5,614 nucleotides of DNA, from the NCBI GenBank assembly GCA_002789465.1, contig PFTH01000233.1, positions 1 to 5,614 on the forward strand, given 5' to 3'. A program made the translations under genes and the position numbers. The notes beneath the pieces were generated by a model that made no database searches, was not told the origin of the DNA, and saw only the letters and a list, made by a program, of their open reading frames with translations. The stretch comes from Candidatus Roizmanbacteria bacterium CG_4_9_14_0_8_um_filter_34_12. GTDB lineage: Bacteria; Patescibacteriota; Microgenomatia; UBA1406; GWC2-37-13. Below are positions 1 through 5,582 of the stretch, in pieces (the stretch's first letter is position 1; each line of letters starts with the position of its first letter).

Positions 1-183
1 GATCCCAAATAACGGACTAAGTTGATTATGCAGATAACGTACCAAACCCAGATTAATCAAATTAAAATTTAATGTAGGATATTTCAACATTAGACCGGTA
101 ATCCCCATTAATAAACTAAAAACTGTAATAATCAAAACTAAAATCCGGTGGAATTTTTTTGCCAATAAATAATATTTAGTCAT
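1..183 (-). CDS. Membrane protein, N-terminal fragment (PepSY-associated TM-like)
   Basis: This is an open frame of 61 codons from an ATG at 183 that runs off the left edge, so only the N-terminus is visible. A short basic stretch (KKFHR, residues 9-13) leads into one strong hydrophobic helix (about residues 14-33, containing LVLIITVFSLLMGITG), followed by a polar segment and then LVRYLHNQLSPLFGI. The 'FHR + helix ending in TG' pattern and the later 'LHN...LFGI' recall PepSY-associated transmembrane proteins, in which two such His-containing segments each precede a helix. This is resemblance recalled from the family, not a search result. A GGGG stretch lies six bases upstream of the ATG. An in-frame ATG at 195 would add four residues and cannot be excluded. 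The gene is divergent from murI and function is unknown. Confidence 0.62.
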   Translation of the reverse strand, partial: MTKYYLLAKKFHRILVLIITVFSLLMGITGLMLKYPTLNFNLINLGLVRYLHNQLSPLFGI

Positions 184-230
184 CCTATTCCCCATCTCAA
201 CTCGCTTTTCATAATAATATGATACTATAT

Positions 231-253
231 AAAGACTGTCTTTACAGGACTGT
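231..253. promoter_or_regulatory. Small palindrome and direct repeat between divergent genes
   Basis: AAAGAC-T-GTCTTT (231-243) is a perfect 6-bp-arm palindrome, overlapped by a second small inverted repeat, CTGT-CTTT-ACAG (236-247). GACTGT also occurs twice in direct orientation (234-239 and 248-253). They lie in the 82-94 bp gap between the divergent membrane-protein gene and murI, next to AT-rich -10-like hexamers (TATGAT at 218-223, TATAAA at 228-233) that lack convincing -35 boxes. The cluster could be an operator or a short leader hairpin for murI. Such arms are short enough to arise by chance. Confidence 0.3.
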
Positions 254-277
254 TTTTATTTTTAAATATTTATTTCT

Positions 278-1084
278 ATGAATATTGGTGTTTTTGATTC
301 AGGTCTGGGTGGACTTTCGATTTTAAAAGAACTTATTAAGAAACTCCCGCAATATAATTATATTTATTTAGGTGATAATGCTCGCGTACCCTATGGTGGT
401 CGTTCACCAGAAATGGTTTATGAATTCACAACACATGCATTAGATTTTTTATTTTCTCAAAACTGCCATCTTGTGATTCTTGCCTGCAACACTGCCTCTT
501 CAACTGCGCTACGAAAAATTCAACATAAATTTATTCCTCAAAAATATCCTGATAAAAAAGTTTTAGGCGTGATTAAACCAACCGCTGAAACTGTGGTAGA
601 AAATACAGCAAAAAAAGTGGGAATTATTGCAACATATTCAACTGTAAAATCACAGAGTTTTATAAAAGAAATTAACAAGCTTAATCCGTCAATAAAAATT
701 TGGCAAAACCCCGCTCCACTTCTTGTTCCAATCATTGAAGAAAATGAATTAAAGTGGAAAGGATTAAAGCTAATTTTAAAAAAATACTTACAACCTTTAT
801 TGACTCATCAAATCAATACTCTAGTCTTGGGTTGTACTCATTATGGTTTGATTGAAGAAACCATTCAACAAATGATTGGGAAAAAAATAAAAGTTATCCA
901 TCAAGGCAAAGTGGTTACGCAAAAATTAAAAGAATATCTTACCAAACATCCTGATTTAAATCGTAAGTTGGCGAAAAAATCAAAATACCAATTTTTTGTT
1001 ACTGACTTAAGTCCTCGTTATGAAAAAATGGCGCACTTCTTTTTCTCAAAACCAATTCAGATCAAACAGGTTCATTTAACGTAA
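278..1084 (+). CDS. murI: Glutamate racemase
   Basis: The product interconverts L- and D-glutamate without a cofactor, supplying D-Glu for the peptidoglycan stem peptide; it is cytoplasmic. At 268 aa it has the usual family length. The N-terminus carries the DSGLGG substrate loop (Asp7-Ser8), followed by GDNARVPYGGRS (residues 32-43). The two catalytic cysteines are visible as ACNTASS (Cys70) and LGCTHYG (Cys186, with His188 beside it), and the GVIKPTAE segment (97-104) is also typical. All key residues are present, so the enzyme should be active. The ATG at 278 places DSG at the expected distance from the N-terminus, but no Shine-Dalgarno sequence precedes it (the upstream bases are T/A only). 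Its 3' end overlaps the convergent Nudix gene by 13 bp. Confidence 0.97.
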   Translation: MNIGVFDSGLGGLSILKELIKKLPQYNYIYLGDNARVPYGGRSPEMVYEFTTHALDFLFSQNCHLVILACNTASSTALRKIQHKFIPQKYPDKKVLGVIKPTAETVVENTAKKVGIIATYSTVKSQSFIKEINKLNPSIKIWQNPAPLLVPIIEENELKWKGLKLILKKYLQPLLTHQINTLVLGCTHYGLIEETIQQMIGKKIKVIHQGKVVTQKLKEYLTKHPDLNRKLAKKSKYQFFVTDLSPRYEKMAHFFFSKPIQIKQVHLT

Positions 1085-1515
1085 CTAAATATAATCTTTT
1101 TATATTTTTTTATAGTAAATTTCGCTCCAGAATGAAGCGGTCGAGGAAGTTTATTTATCTTAAACCAACCGATTTCATCCATTTTCTCCGGATTATTAAT
1201 CTTGACTTTTTTTCTATCCACTCGGACTATAAAATTCACAATTAACCAGTGTGTTTTAAAACCATTATTTTCGCGAAGTAATGAATGAGCTGGGAAGTGT
1301 TTTTCAATTTTACCTACCACTCCATACTCTTCCTTTACTTCACGTAGTACGCATTCTTCCAAGTTTTCGCCAAAACGCAGTTGCCCTCCACCAAAATCCC
1401 ACCTTCGCTGTTCATCACGACATTTATCACTACGCTTATGCAGTAAAAAATTACCGGCGCCATCATGACAGATAAAAACCGTACTAATTCCGATATAGTC
1501 AACGCCTGGTTTCAT
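1072..1515 (-). CDS. Nudix hydrolase (MutT-like)
   Basis: The 147-aa protein has a complete Nudix box, G-x5-E-x7-R-E-V-x-E-E-x-G-V, at residues 44-66 (from GQLRFGE to REVKEEYGV). The glutamates of REVKEE coordinate the metal needed to cleave a nucleoside diphosphate linked to another group. WDFGGG just before the box is the usual strand leading into it. Substrate cannot be read from the sequence; housecleaning of oxidised or non-canonical nucleotides, or dinucleotide/ADP-sugar hydrolysis, are the family options. The ATG at 1515 is preferred over a TTG at 1551 in the same frame, because the latter adds 12 residues and would lie upstream of the predicted promoter's start site. No Shine-Dalgarno is visible; the transcript is probably almost leaderless. 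It overlaps murI tail-to-tail and is divergent from the polymerase cassette. Confidence 0.93.
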   Translation of the reverse strand: MKPGVDYIGISTVFICHDGAGNFLLHKRSDKCRDEQRRWDFGGGQLRFGENLEECVLREVKEEYGVVGKIEKHFPAHSLLRENNGFKTHWLIVNFIVRVDRKKVKINNPEKMDEIGWFKINKLPRPLHSGAKFTIKKYKKIIFSYVK

Positions 1516-1528
1516 ATGTCTATATTTT

Positions 1529-1557
1529 ATTATAAATATTCGTATTGACAAAGTGAA
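1529..1557 (-). promoter_or_regulatory. Promoter of the Nudix gene
   Basis: On the minus strand, TTCACT (1557-1552) is followed after 17 bases by TATAAT (1534-1529), a perfect -10 box. Transcription would begin near 1522, only about seven bases before the ATG at 1515, which explains the absence of a Shine-Dalgarno sequence. The -35 box lies directly beside that of the divergent polymerase-cassette promoter, so one bound regulator could affect both. Confidence 0.55.
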
Positions 1558-1574
1558 TAATTGTTTACTATACT
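1545..1574 (+). promoter_or_regulatory. Promoter of the polymerase cassette
   Basis: A perfect -35 TTGACA (1545-1550) is separated by 18 bases from a -10 TATACT (1569-1574). The predicted start site is near 1581, giving a leader of about 125 nt before the GTG of the 86-aa gene. This is one of the two best promoter matches in the window. Confidence 0.65.
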
Positions 1575-1593
1575 GGTGAACGAAGGTTTACTA
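1563..1593 (+). promoter_or_regulatory. Candidate LexA/SOS-type operator
   Basis: GAAC-GAAG-GTTT (1578-1589) matches the Gram-positive-type SOS box core GAAC-N4-GTTC at 7 of 8 fixed bases and sits over the predicted transcription start. It is embedded in a wider imperfect palindrome, TGGTGAAC-GAAG-GTTTACTA, in which 6 of 8 pairs match. The right half, GTTTACTA (1586-1593), is repeated exactly in direct orientation at 1563-1570, overlapping the spacer and -10 box. The arrangement GTTTAC-N7-GTGAAC-N4-GTTTAC therefore offers two overlapping inverted pairs. A translesion polymerase is a classic SOS target, which supports LexA, but no LexA gene is in view. Confidence 0.45.
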
Positions 1594-1639
1594 AAAAACT
1601 AATTCAAATGTCAAACATCAAAGATCAAAGTTACAGTTT

Positions 1640-1665
1640 AAATCTAAAAAATAATTAATAGATTT
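1640..1665 (+). repeat. Weak leader hairpin
   Basis: AAATCTA (1640-1646) and TAGATTT (1659-1665) are perfect 7-bp inverted arms around a 12-base A/T loop, in the AT-rich leader of the polymerase cassette. The stem has one G-C pair, so it would be weak; it could also be chance in low-complexity sequence. Nothing else recognisable was seen in the leader from 1594 to 1705. Confidence 0.25.
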
Positions 1666-1705
1666 ATAATTTTTAGTTATATTTCTAACATTTAACATTA
1701 TTATC

Positions 1706-1966
1706 GTGAATGAATTAATCAACGAAAAAATCAGCGTTATCACTTCTTACAACCGAGAAACCGGAATAATAATGCCAAAGAAAATCCGCTGGCAGGGACG
1801 AGACTATTTAATTAATAGATTAACTTATTATCATCGTGCCCGGATGGGACGAGTACTATTACACATTTTTCATGTCACCGATGGACAACTGGATTTCCGG
1901 CTTCAACTTAACAGCGAAAGCTTGACATGGATATTAGAGGAGGTCTGCGATGGAAACCCAAATTAA
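1706..1966 (+). CDS. Small protein partner of the Y-family polymerase (DUF6504-like)
   Basis: The 86-aa soluble protein is encoded immediately upstream of, and overlapping by 17 bp, the Y-family polymerase. Its core runs PKKIRWQGRDYLINRL (residues 24-39), then FHVTDGQLDFRLQLN (54-68) and ends SLTWILEEVCDG. The order 'basic-W-x-GR-x-Y, then VTDG, then an aromatic/L-rich strand, then W-x-L-E' resembles the small DUF6504 proteins found beside ImuB/DnaE2 mutagenesis genes in other bacteria. That comparison is from memory and should be treated as a hypothesis. The start is GTG at 1706 without a Shine-Dalgarno sequence; a later ATG at codon 23 would still keep the conserved core. Tight coupling to the polymerase suggests an accessory role in translesion synthesis, but no catalytic motif is visible. 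Confidence 0.8.
   Translation: MNELINEKISVITSYNRETGIIMPKKIRWQGRDYLINRLTYYHRARMGRVLLHIFHVTDGQLDFRLQLNSESLTWILEEVCDGNPN
1937..1944 (+). promoter_or_regulatory. Strong Shine-Dalgarno of the polymerase gene
   Basis: GAGGAGGT lies five bases before the ATG at 1950 and matches the 16S anti-Shine-Dalgarno complement almost perfectly. It is inside the coding sequence of the upstream 86-aa gene and fixes the polymerase start. It stands out because the other genes here lack such a site. Confidence 0.85.
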
Positions 1967-3200
1967 CCATAATTCACCGACCATCATGCATATTGATCTA
2001 AATTCCTGTTTTGCTACAGTTGAACAACAGGCTAATCCTCATCTGCGTGGAAAACCATTGGTGATTGCCGCCTACACTTCCCCTGGCGGTTGCGTACTGG
2101 CTCCGTCAATTGAAGCAAAAAGATATGGAATAAAAGTAGGAATGACTGTCCGTGACGCGCGATTAATTTATAAAAACGTCATTGTCCGTGATCCAGACCC
2201 AGTTTTGGTCCGTGATGTTCATATTAAATTCCGGAATATTTGCAAAACTTATTCACCAGTTGTAATTCCTAAGTCAATTGACGAGGTGGTAATTGATTTT
2301 ATCAATACGCCGGCCCTACAGCACGGGTTAATTAATATTGCTCAAGAAATAAAAACGCGTTTTCGCAGTGAAATTGGAGAGTGGATTTCTTGTAATATTG
2401 GAATTAGTACTAACCGTTTTCTAGCCAAACTAGCTGCCTCACTCCATAAACCCGATGGATTGGATATAATAGATCATTACAATCTTAAAACTATTTATTC
2501 TCAAATTAAATTAACCGACCTAAATGGCATAAACACCCGCTATGAAGCTCGGTTGAATACGGTAGGAATTTTCACCCCTCTGCAATTTTTCGCAGCATCA
2601 GCAGTTTTTCTAAAAAAGTCCGTGTTTAAAAGCATTGTTGGTTATTATTGGAATCTGCGTCTACATGGTTTTGAAGTCGATGATGTTGAGTTTAAACGAA
2701 AAAGTTATGGCCAAGATTATTCTTTGGGTAAAAAAACTGCTGACCGGCAAATTTTAGCAAAATATATTATGAAGATGTGTGAAAAACTGGGAAGGCGCAT
2801 GCGCCATGCCGGTAAAGCTGCATTGGGAATTCATATTGGATTGATTTATGAAAACTGGACATATTGGCATCGGGGACGAAAAGTAAACCAACCGCTTTAC
2901 AATACTCAAGAAATTTTTATGAAAGCAATGTGGGTTTTTAATCAGCAACCAGATATTAAGACCGTCACTAAAATATCAATTAGTTGTTATGATTTAATTC
3001 CCGGCCAACCAAATCAATTAAGCCTACTTGATGATTTGCAAACTGATAAGAAAAGAAATCTTTTCAACGCACTTGATAAAATCAATGATCGTTATGGCGA
3101 ATACGTAATCACTCCGGCTTTGATGATGGGAATGAACGATCTAATTCTTGATCGCGTTGCTTTCGGTGGAACAAAAGAATTGGAAGATTTATATTATTGA
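1950..3200 (+). CDS. Y-family translesion DNA polymerase (UmuC/ImuB/DinB-like)
   Basis: This 416-aa protein inserts nucleotides opposite damaged template bases, bypassing lesions at the cost of errors. The palm has HIDLNSCFATVE (residues 14-25) with metal ligand Asp16 and probable steric-gate Phe21, and SIDE (109-112) with catalytic Asp111-Glu112, so polymerase activity is expected. Asn18 stands where many relatives have Asp, as in the DMNSF variants. GISTNRFLAKLAASLHKPDG (151-170) is the usual helix-loop motif before the thumb. After the little-finger region comes QLSLL (356-360), a good match to a beta-sliding-clamp binding motif, then a conserved-looking tail ending ILDRVAFGGTKEL. Length fits UmuC/ImuB-type members better than the shorter DinB proteins. 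It overlaps the small upstream gene and is probably co-transcribed and translationally coupled with it. UmuC, ImuB and DinB cannot be separated reliably by eye, so no symbol is given. Confidence 0.95.
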   Translation: METQINHNSPTIMHIDLNSCFATVEQQANPHLRGKPLVIAAYTSPGGCVLAPSIEAKRYGIKVGMTVRDARLIYKNVIVRDPDPVLVRDVHIKFRNICKTYSPVVIPKSIDEVVIDFINTPALQHGLINIAQEIKTRFRSEIGEWISCNIGISTNRFLAKLAASLHKPDGLDIIDHYNLKTIYSQIKLTDLNGINTRYEARLNTVGIFTPLQFFAASAVFLKKSVFKSIVGYYWNLRLHGFEVDDVEFKRKSYGQDYSLGKKTADRQILAKYIMKMCEKLGRRMRHAGKAALGIHIGLIYENWTYWHRGRKVNQPLYNTQEIFMKAMWVFNQQPDIKTVTKISISCYDLIPGQPNQLSLLDDLQTDKKRNLFNALDKINDRYGEYVITPALMMGMNDLILDRVAFGGTKELEDLYY

Positions 3201-3225
3201 CTATATTGTACATTATGTATATAAT
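3197..3225 (+). promoter_or_regulatory. Promoter of the toxin-antitoxin operon
   Basis: TTGACT (3197-3202) is followed by exactly 17 bases and a perfect TATAAT (3220-3225). The -35 box overlaps the polymerase stop codon. The start site would fall near 3232, about four bases before the antitoxin ATG, giving an essentially leaderless mRNA, in agreement with the missing Shine-Dalgarno sequence. Confidence 0.7.
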
Positions 3226-3227
3226 GT
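3210..3227 (+). promoter_or_regulatory. Candidate autoregulatory operator of the VapBC pair
   Basis: ACATTAT-GTAT-ATAATGT is a perfect inverted repeat with 7-bp arms and a 4-bp centre that covers the -10 box. Phd/YefM-type antitoxins commonly bind a short palindrome at their own promoter, alone or with the toxin, so this is the natural candidate operator. Arms are AT-rich, which lowers their significance somewhat. Confidence 0.55.
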
Positions 3228-3229
3228 CT

Positions 3230-3244
3230 ATTATTATGAATAAT
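3230..3244 (+). repeat. Inverted repeat around the antitoxin start codon
   Basis: ATTATT-ATG-AATAAT is a perfect 6-bp inverted repeat whose three-base centre is the antitoxin ATG (3236-3238). It could be a second operator half beside the palindrome at 3210-3227. A hairpin from all-A/U arms would be weak, and chance is possible. Confidence 0.35.
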
Positions 3245-3475
3245 GTTTTTATTTCCGCTACCAACTTGAAAAATAATGTTGCTGATATACTAACCAATGT
3301 CTATTTTTATAACAGAACTACAGTTGTTAAAAGGTATGGTAAACCAATTGCTAAAATTATTCCCTATAAAGCAGATGTTGCAATAAAAAATGACATGGAT
3401 GTTGATAAATATTTTGGTATATTGCCTGATTTCCCTATACCAAAAAGAAAATTCAATCACAAAGTTATATTATGA
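3236..3475 (+). CDS. Antitoxin, Phd/YefM-like (VapB role)
   Basis: The 79-aa product is the likely antitoxin partner of the PIN-domain toxin encoded directly downstream, with which it shares a 4-bp ATGA overlap. The N-terminal half reads ISATNLKNNVADILTNV (residues 6-22), then TTVVKRYGKPIAKIIPY (28-44). This is the Phd/YefM fold signature: a strand with SATxLKNN, a helix, then 'vvKrhGKPvAxivP'. The N-terminal domain should dimerise and bind DNA. The less conserved tail, with DVDKYFGILPDFP (55-67), would wrap around the toxin. The ATG at 3236 is chosen over upstream in-frame TTG/ATG codons because it puts ISA at the expected distance from the N-terminus and fits the promoter's predicted start. 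The upstream extension would be AT-rich low-complexity peptide. Confidence 0.88.
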   Translation: MNNVFISATNLKNNVADILTNVYFYNRTTVVKRYGKPIAKIIPYKADVAIKNDMDVDKYFGILPDFPIPKRKFNHKVIL

Positions 3476-3855
3476 AATACCTCCTAGATACTAACGTTCT
3501 CATTAATCATCTCCGTGGCAAAAATAGAATCGATAAAACCATAATAAAATCAGGCGTAGCTATTAGTATCATTACTTGGGCTGAATTAATTTATGGCACT
3601 TATAAGTCAGTTAATAAAGAAAAATCATTGGCGATAATCAAAGCATTGATTGAAGATTTACAAATAACAATTCTTTCTCTTAATGAAAAAGTGGTATTTC
3701 AATATGCTGAATTAAAGGTTGAGCTGGAAAAAACCGGTAAAATACTAGATGATTTTGATCTATTGATCGCAGCAACAGCAATGACTAATAAGATTACTCT
3801 TGTAACTCATAATACTAAACACTTTCGCCGAATTTCAACACTAAAAATTTATTAA
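3472..3855 (+). CDS. vapC: VapC-type PIN-domain toxin ribonuclease
   Basis: The 127-aa PIN-domain endoribonuclease is the toxin half of a type II toxin-antitoxin pair; relatives cleave tRNA or rRNA when the antitoxin is degraded. All expected acidic residues are visible: Asp6 in LLDTNVLI (4-11), Glu38 in WAELIYG (36-42), and Asp94/Asp96 in DDFDLLIAATA (93-103). These are followed by THNTKHFRRI (112-121) with Asn114, the usual C-terminal PIN signature. Length is typical of VapC. The ATG overlaps the antitoxin TGA, which implies coupled translation. The stop overlaps by 4 bp the stop of the convergent CAP-domain gene. Nothing suggests inactivation. Confidence 0.95.
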   Translation: MKYLLDTNVLINHLRGKNRIDKTIIKSGVAISIITWAELIYGTYKSVNKEKSLAIIKALIEDLQITILSLNEKVVFQYAELKVELEKTGKILDDFDLLIAATAMTNKITLVTHNTKHFRRISTLKIY

Positions 3856-4646
3856 TTCTTCTTTCCAAATATTGTAATAATGTTGGCACGGGAAACTTTT
3901 ACACATCCGCTATCCCATTGAGGGTCTTCAAGAATAGATTGATAGGGTTGATGGGAATAAATCCAATAAAACGATACAATTTGACTTGCAGAAACTGGGG
4001 CATCAAATGTTTGTGCCAACTCAACTGCTTTTTTCATCATAATGCTTTTGTCATTAACCACCCTAATTGATTCAAAATGCTTTGAATATGTCGTTGTTTC
4101 AAGTTCGTTAACTTGAGATTCGGTAAAACTACATAATGCATCATCTTGGCTTAACAACGGAAGATCGAGCCTAACTCGATATAGATTGATTTCATCGATT
4201 AACTCCTTTTCAGTTGTCATTTTCTTATCGGTTGGATAACCAATAATATTGAAAAAAAATGTTAAATAATAATTTTTTATGGTGTTTATTTGGGACAAGA
4301 CTGATCCTTGTTTTGCTTGTTTTTGAGCCAAACTTTTTATATTGTTCAAGTTTAAAAATAAAGATGCAGAGAAAATTCCAACAATAATTAATAAGATAAA
4401 AAACATTAAGGCTAGTTTATTTGTAAATAAAATTTCTTGAAGCTTAATAAAAACACGAATTGTTGTCATAAGAATAAAACCAATTAAAACTAAGAAATTA
4501 AAAGAAAAAAATCCAATCAGTAAGTTGGTATCCAATGGAATTGATTGGCGATTGAGAAAGAAAATATAACCAGCCAAAATCATTAGACTGATATACCAAA
4601 GTATAAAAAGCAATGTATGCAGTAGTGGAATTACTTTTATTTCCAT
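3852..4646 (-). CDS. Membrane-anchored CAP/SCP-domain protein
   Basis: The 264-aa protein has three hydrophobic helices at about residues 8-30, 42-62 and 78-100, then a linker and a C-terminal domain from about 147. That domain resembles the CAP/SCP (CAP superfamily, SCP-like) fold. LIDEINLYRVRLDLPLLSQD (149-168) matches the opening 'xxxNxxRxxxgLpxLxxd' helix, DALCSFTESQVNELE (169-183) the next helix, and KHFES (189-193) the characteristic His. FYWIYSHQPYQSILEDPQW (226-244) matches 'W..S..H...il.p.y', followed by SGCVKV. Cys172 and Cys248 could pair, which would fit an extracytoplasmic domain. Bacterial CAP proteins have been linked to envelope or adhesion roles, but no activity can be stated. 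No Shine-Dalgarno precedes the ATG; a hairpin plus T-run lies directly upstream. Confidence 0.85.
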   Translation of the reverse strand: MEIKVIPLLHTLLFILWYISLMILAGYIFFLNRQSIPLDTNLLIGFFSFNFLVLIGFILMTTIRVFIKLQEILFTNKLALMFFILLIIVGIFSASLFLNLNNIKSLAQKQAKQGSVLSQINTIKNYYLTFFFNIIGYPTDKKMTTEKELIDEINLYRVRLDLPLLSQDDALCSFTESQVNELETTTYSKHFESIRVVNDKSIMMKKAVELAQTFDAPVSASQIVSFYWIYSHQPYQSILEDPQWDSGCVKVSRANIITIFGKKN

Positions 4647-4648
4647 AG

Positions 4649-4673
4649 CAAAAACGGCTGGCGCGCAAACCGT
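4649..4673 (-). terminator. Hairpin plus T-run before the CAP-domain gene
   Basis: Read on the minus strand, ACGGTTTGCG-CGCCAGCCGT (4673-4654) is a 20-bp palindrome with 8 of 10 pairs matched, followed at once by TTTTT (4653-4649). That is the form of an intrinsic terminator for the minus-strand SDR gene ending at 4752. It ends only two bases before the CAP-gene ATG (4646), so it may instead act as an attenuator or a structure masking that start. The rest of 4674-4751 is AT-rich, with no gene and no convincing promoter. Confidence 0.5.
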
Positions 4674-5447
4674 CTTAATATCAGTCTAATATAAATTCAG
4701 AAAATAAAGAGGGAAAAAGAATTTCGTTTTTAACAAATTCTCGTAGGAAAATTACACTTTACTCACTACAAGTCTTTCAACTAAAACATCATCTGGTCGA
4801 GTTAGTGTAAAAACAACTATGTCTGCAATATCGTCGGTTTTCATCATCCATGGTTGATTATGGGGATTTGGTCGCTTTGCTTTTTCATAAAGCATGCTAT
4901 CAAAGCCTCCCGGATGAAATGCTGTTACTTTAATTTTTGTTTCATTTAATGAATCTCGAAGGGCTTTTGTAAAACCAGTCATCGCCCATTTTGATGCTCC
5001 GTATGTTTTCCAAAGTGAGTTATCCCCTGATGGTGTATCATTTGCTCCTGATGTTGATATAACATTAAAAATGTGGCCCTGGTTTTTTTGTTGAAAGATC
5101 GGTAAAACTTCATAAGTAAATTGAATATTCCCAAGGACATTTGTTTCTAAAGCGGTTTTCCTAAGTTGAGGATTTTCTTTTTCAAGAAACTCATCTGTCC
5201 AAATCCCTGCATTATTAACCAAAATATCAATGGTTTTATATTTCTTTAATATTTTTTGAACTGTTTGTTTAACTTCTTCTAGATCTCGCAGATCACAAAC
5301 AAAATATTCTACAGTTCCACCTTTTTGTATTATTATCTCTTTTGTCTGTTGCAGTTCTTTTTCTGTTCTGGCAACTAAAGCTACTTTAGCTCCAAGCTCT
5401 GCAACCTTTATCGCAACTGATTTTCCAAGTCCAGAATCTGCAGCCAG

Positions 5448-5457
5448 TAAAGAGAAG
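5448..5457. repeat. Direct repeat flanking the insert, left copy
   Basis: TAAAGAGAAG here matches TAAAAAGAAG at 5573-5582 in 9 of 10 bases. The two copies bracket the GC-rich insert and are a plausible target-site duplication. Low-complexity purine composition means chance similarity is possible. Confidence 0.45.
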
Positions 5458-5572
5458 AAAGAGGTCGGGAGGTAGCGCTTGCCGCGCCTTTACCCTGAGG
5501 AACGTAGGGCGCCTCCGCGGCTAGCGCGTCAAATCCGCCTTTTTTGAAACTTGCGGACAGCCGCCGATCCTT
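5458..5572. mobile_element. GC-rich structured insert in the SDR gene (MITE-like or palindromic element)
   Basis: About 115 bp with sharply different composition: 5461-5540 is about two thirds G+C by count, against about one third nearby. The ends are weakly inverted: the left end reads AAAGAGGTCGG, and the complement of the right end reads AAAGGATCGG. It is flanked by a 10-bp direct repeat matching at 9 positions. No transposase fits in it. One minus-strand frame is open throughout, so ribosomes starting at 5605 would read about 38 insert codons rich in Ala, Gly, Ser and Arg. Size, palindromic structure and position inside a gene recall MITEs or Rickettsia-type palindromic elements, as an analogy only. 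Exact ends are uncertain by a few bases. An alternative is that the insert starts just after codon 5 (about 5590), or that it is an assembly chimera. Confidence 0.6.
5475..5527. repeat. Long hairpin inside the GC-rich insert
   Basis: GCGCTTGCCGCG (5475-5486) and CGCGGCTAGCGC (5516-5527) are inverted arms of 12 bp with 11 pairs matching, around a 29-bp loop. The loop itself contains a small CCCT/AGGG inverted pair. The stem is almost all G-C and would be very stable in single-stranded DNA or RNA, unlike anything else in this AT-rich window. Confidence 0.8.
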
Positions 5573-5582
5573 TAAAAAGAAG
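5573..5582. repeat. Direct repeat flanking the insert, right copy
   Basis: TAAAAAGAAG is the partner of the copy at 5448-5457. Collapsing the two copies and the DNA between them puts the ATG at 5605 in frame with the SDR body, which supports the duplication reading. Confidence 0.45.

Noticed and set aside
538..735. Minus-strand open frame of 65 codons
   Set aside because: It lies wholly inside murI, whose catalytic motifs prove the plus-strand reading; its protein has no recognisable features.
1085..1110. T-rich run after murI as a terminator
   Set aside because: There is no stable hairpin before the T's, and the run codes for the end of the convergent Nudix gene.
1281..1475. Plus-strand open frame of 64 codons
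   Set aside because: It is antisense to the Nudix box region of the well-supported Nudix gene.
1516..1551. TTG-initiated extension of the Nudix protein
   Set aside because: The extension would precede the predicted transcription start, and the ATG at 1515 fits the family N-terminus better.
1608..1658. Micro-ORF of 16 codons in the leader of the polymerase cassette
   Set aside because: It has an ATG and stop but no Shine-Dalgarno and lies in low-complexity A-rich sequence. A leader peptide is possible but not supported.
2754..2948. Minus-strand open frame of 64 codons
   Set aside because: It is antisense to the polymerase gene and shows no protein motif or ribosome site.
3197..3235. TTG-initiated extension of the antitoxin
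   Set aside because: The bases are promoter and operator sequence, and the encoded peptide is AT-driven low complexity.
3109..3297. Minus-strand open frame of 62 codons across the polymerase-antitoxin junction
   Set aside because: It overlaps two real plus-strand genes and their promoter and has no supporting features.
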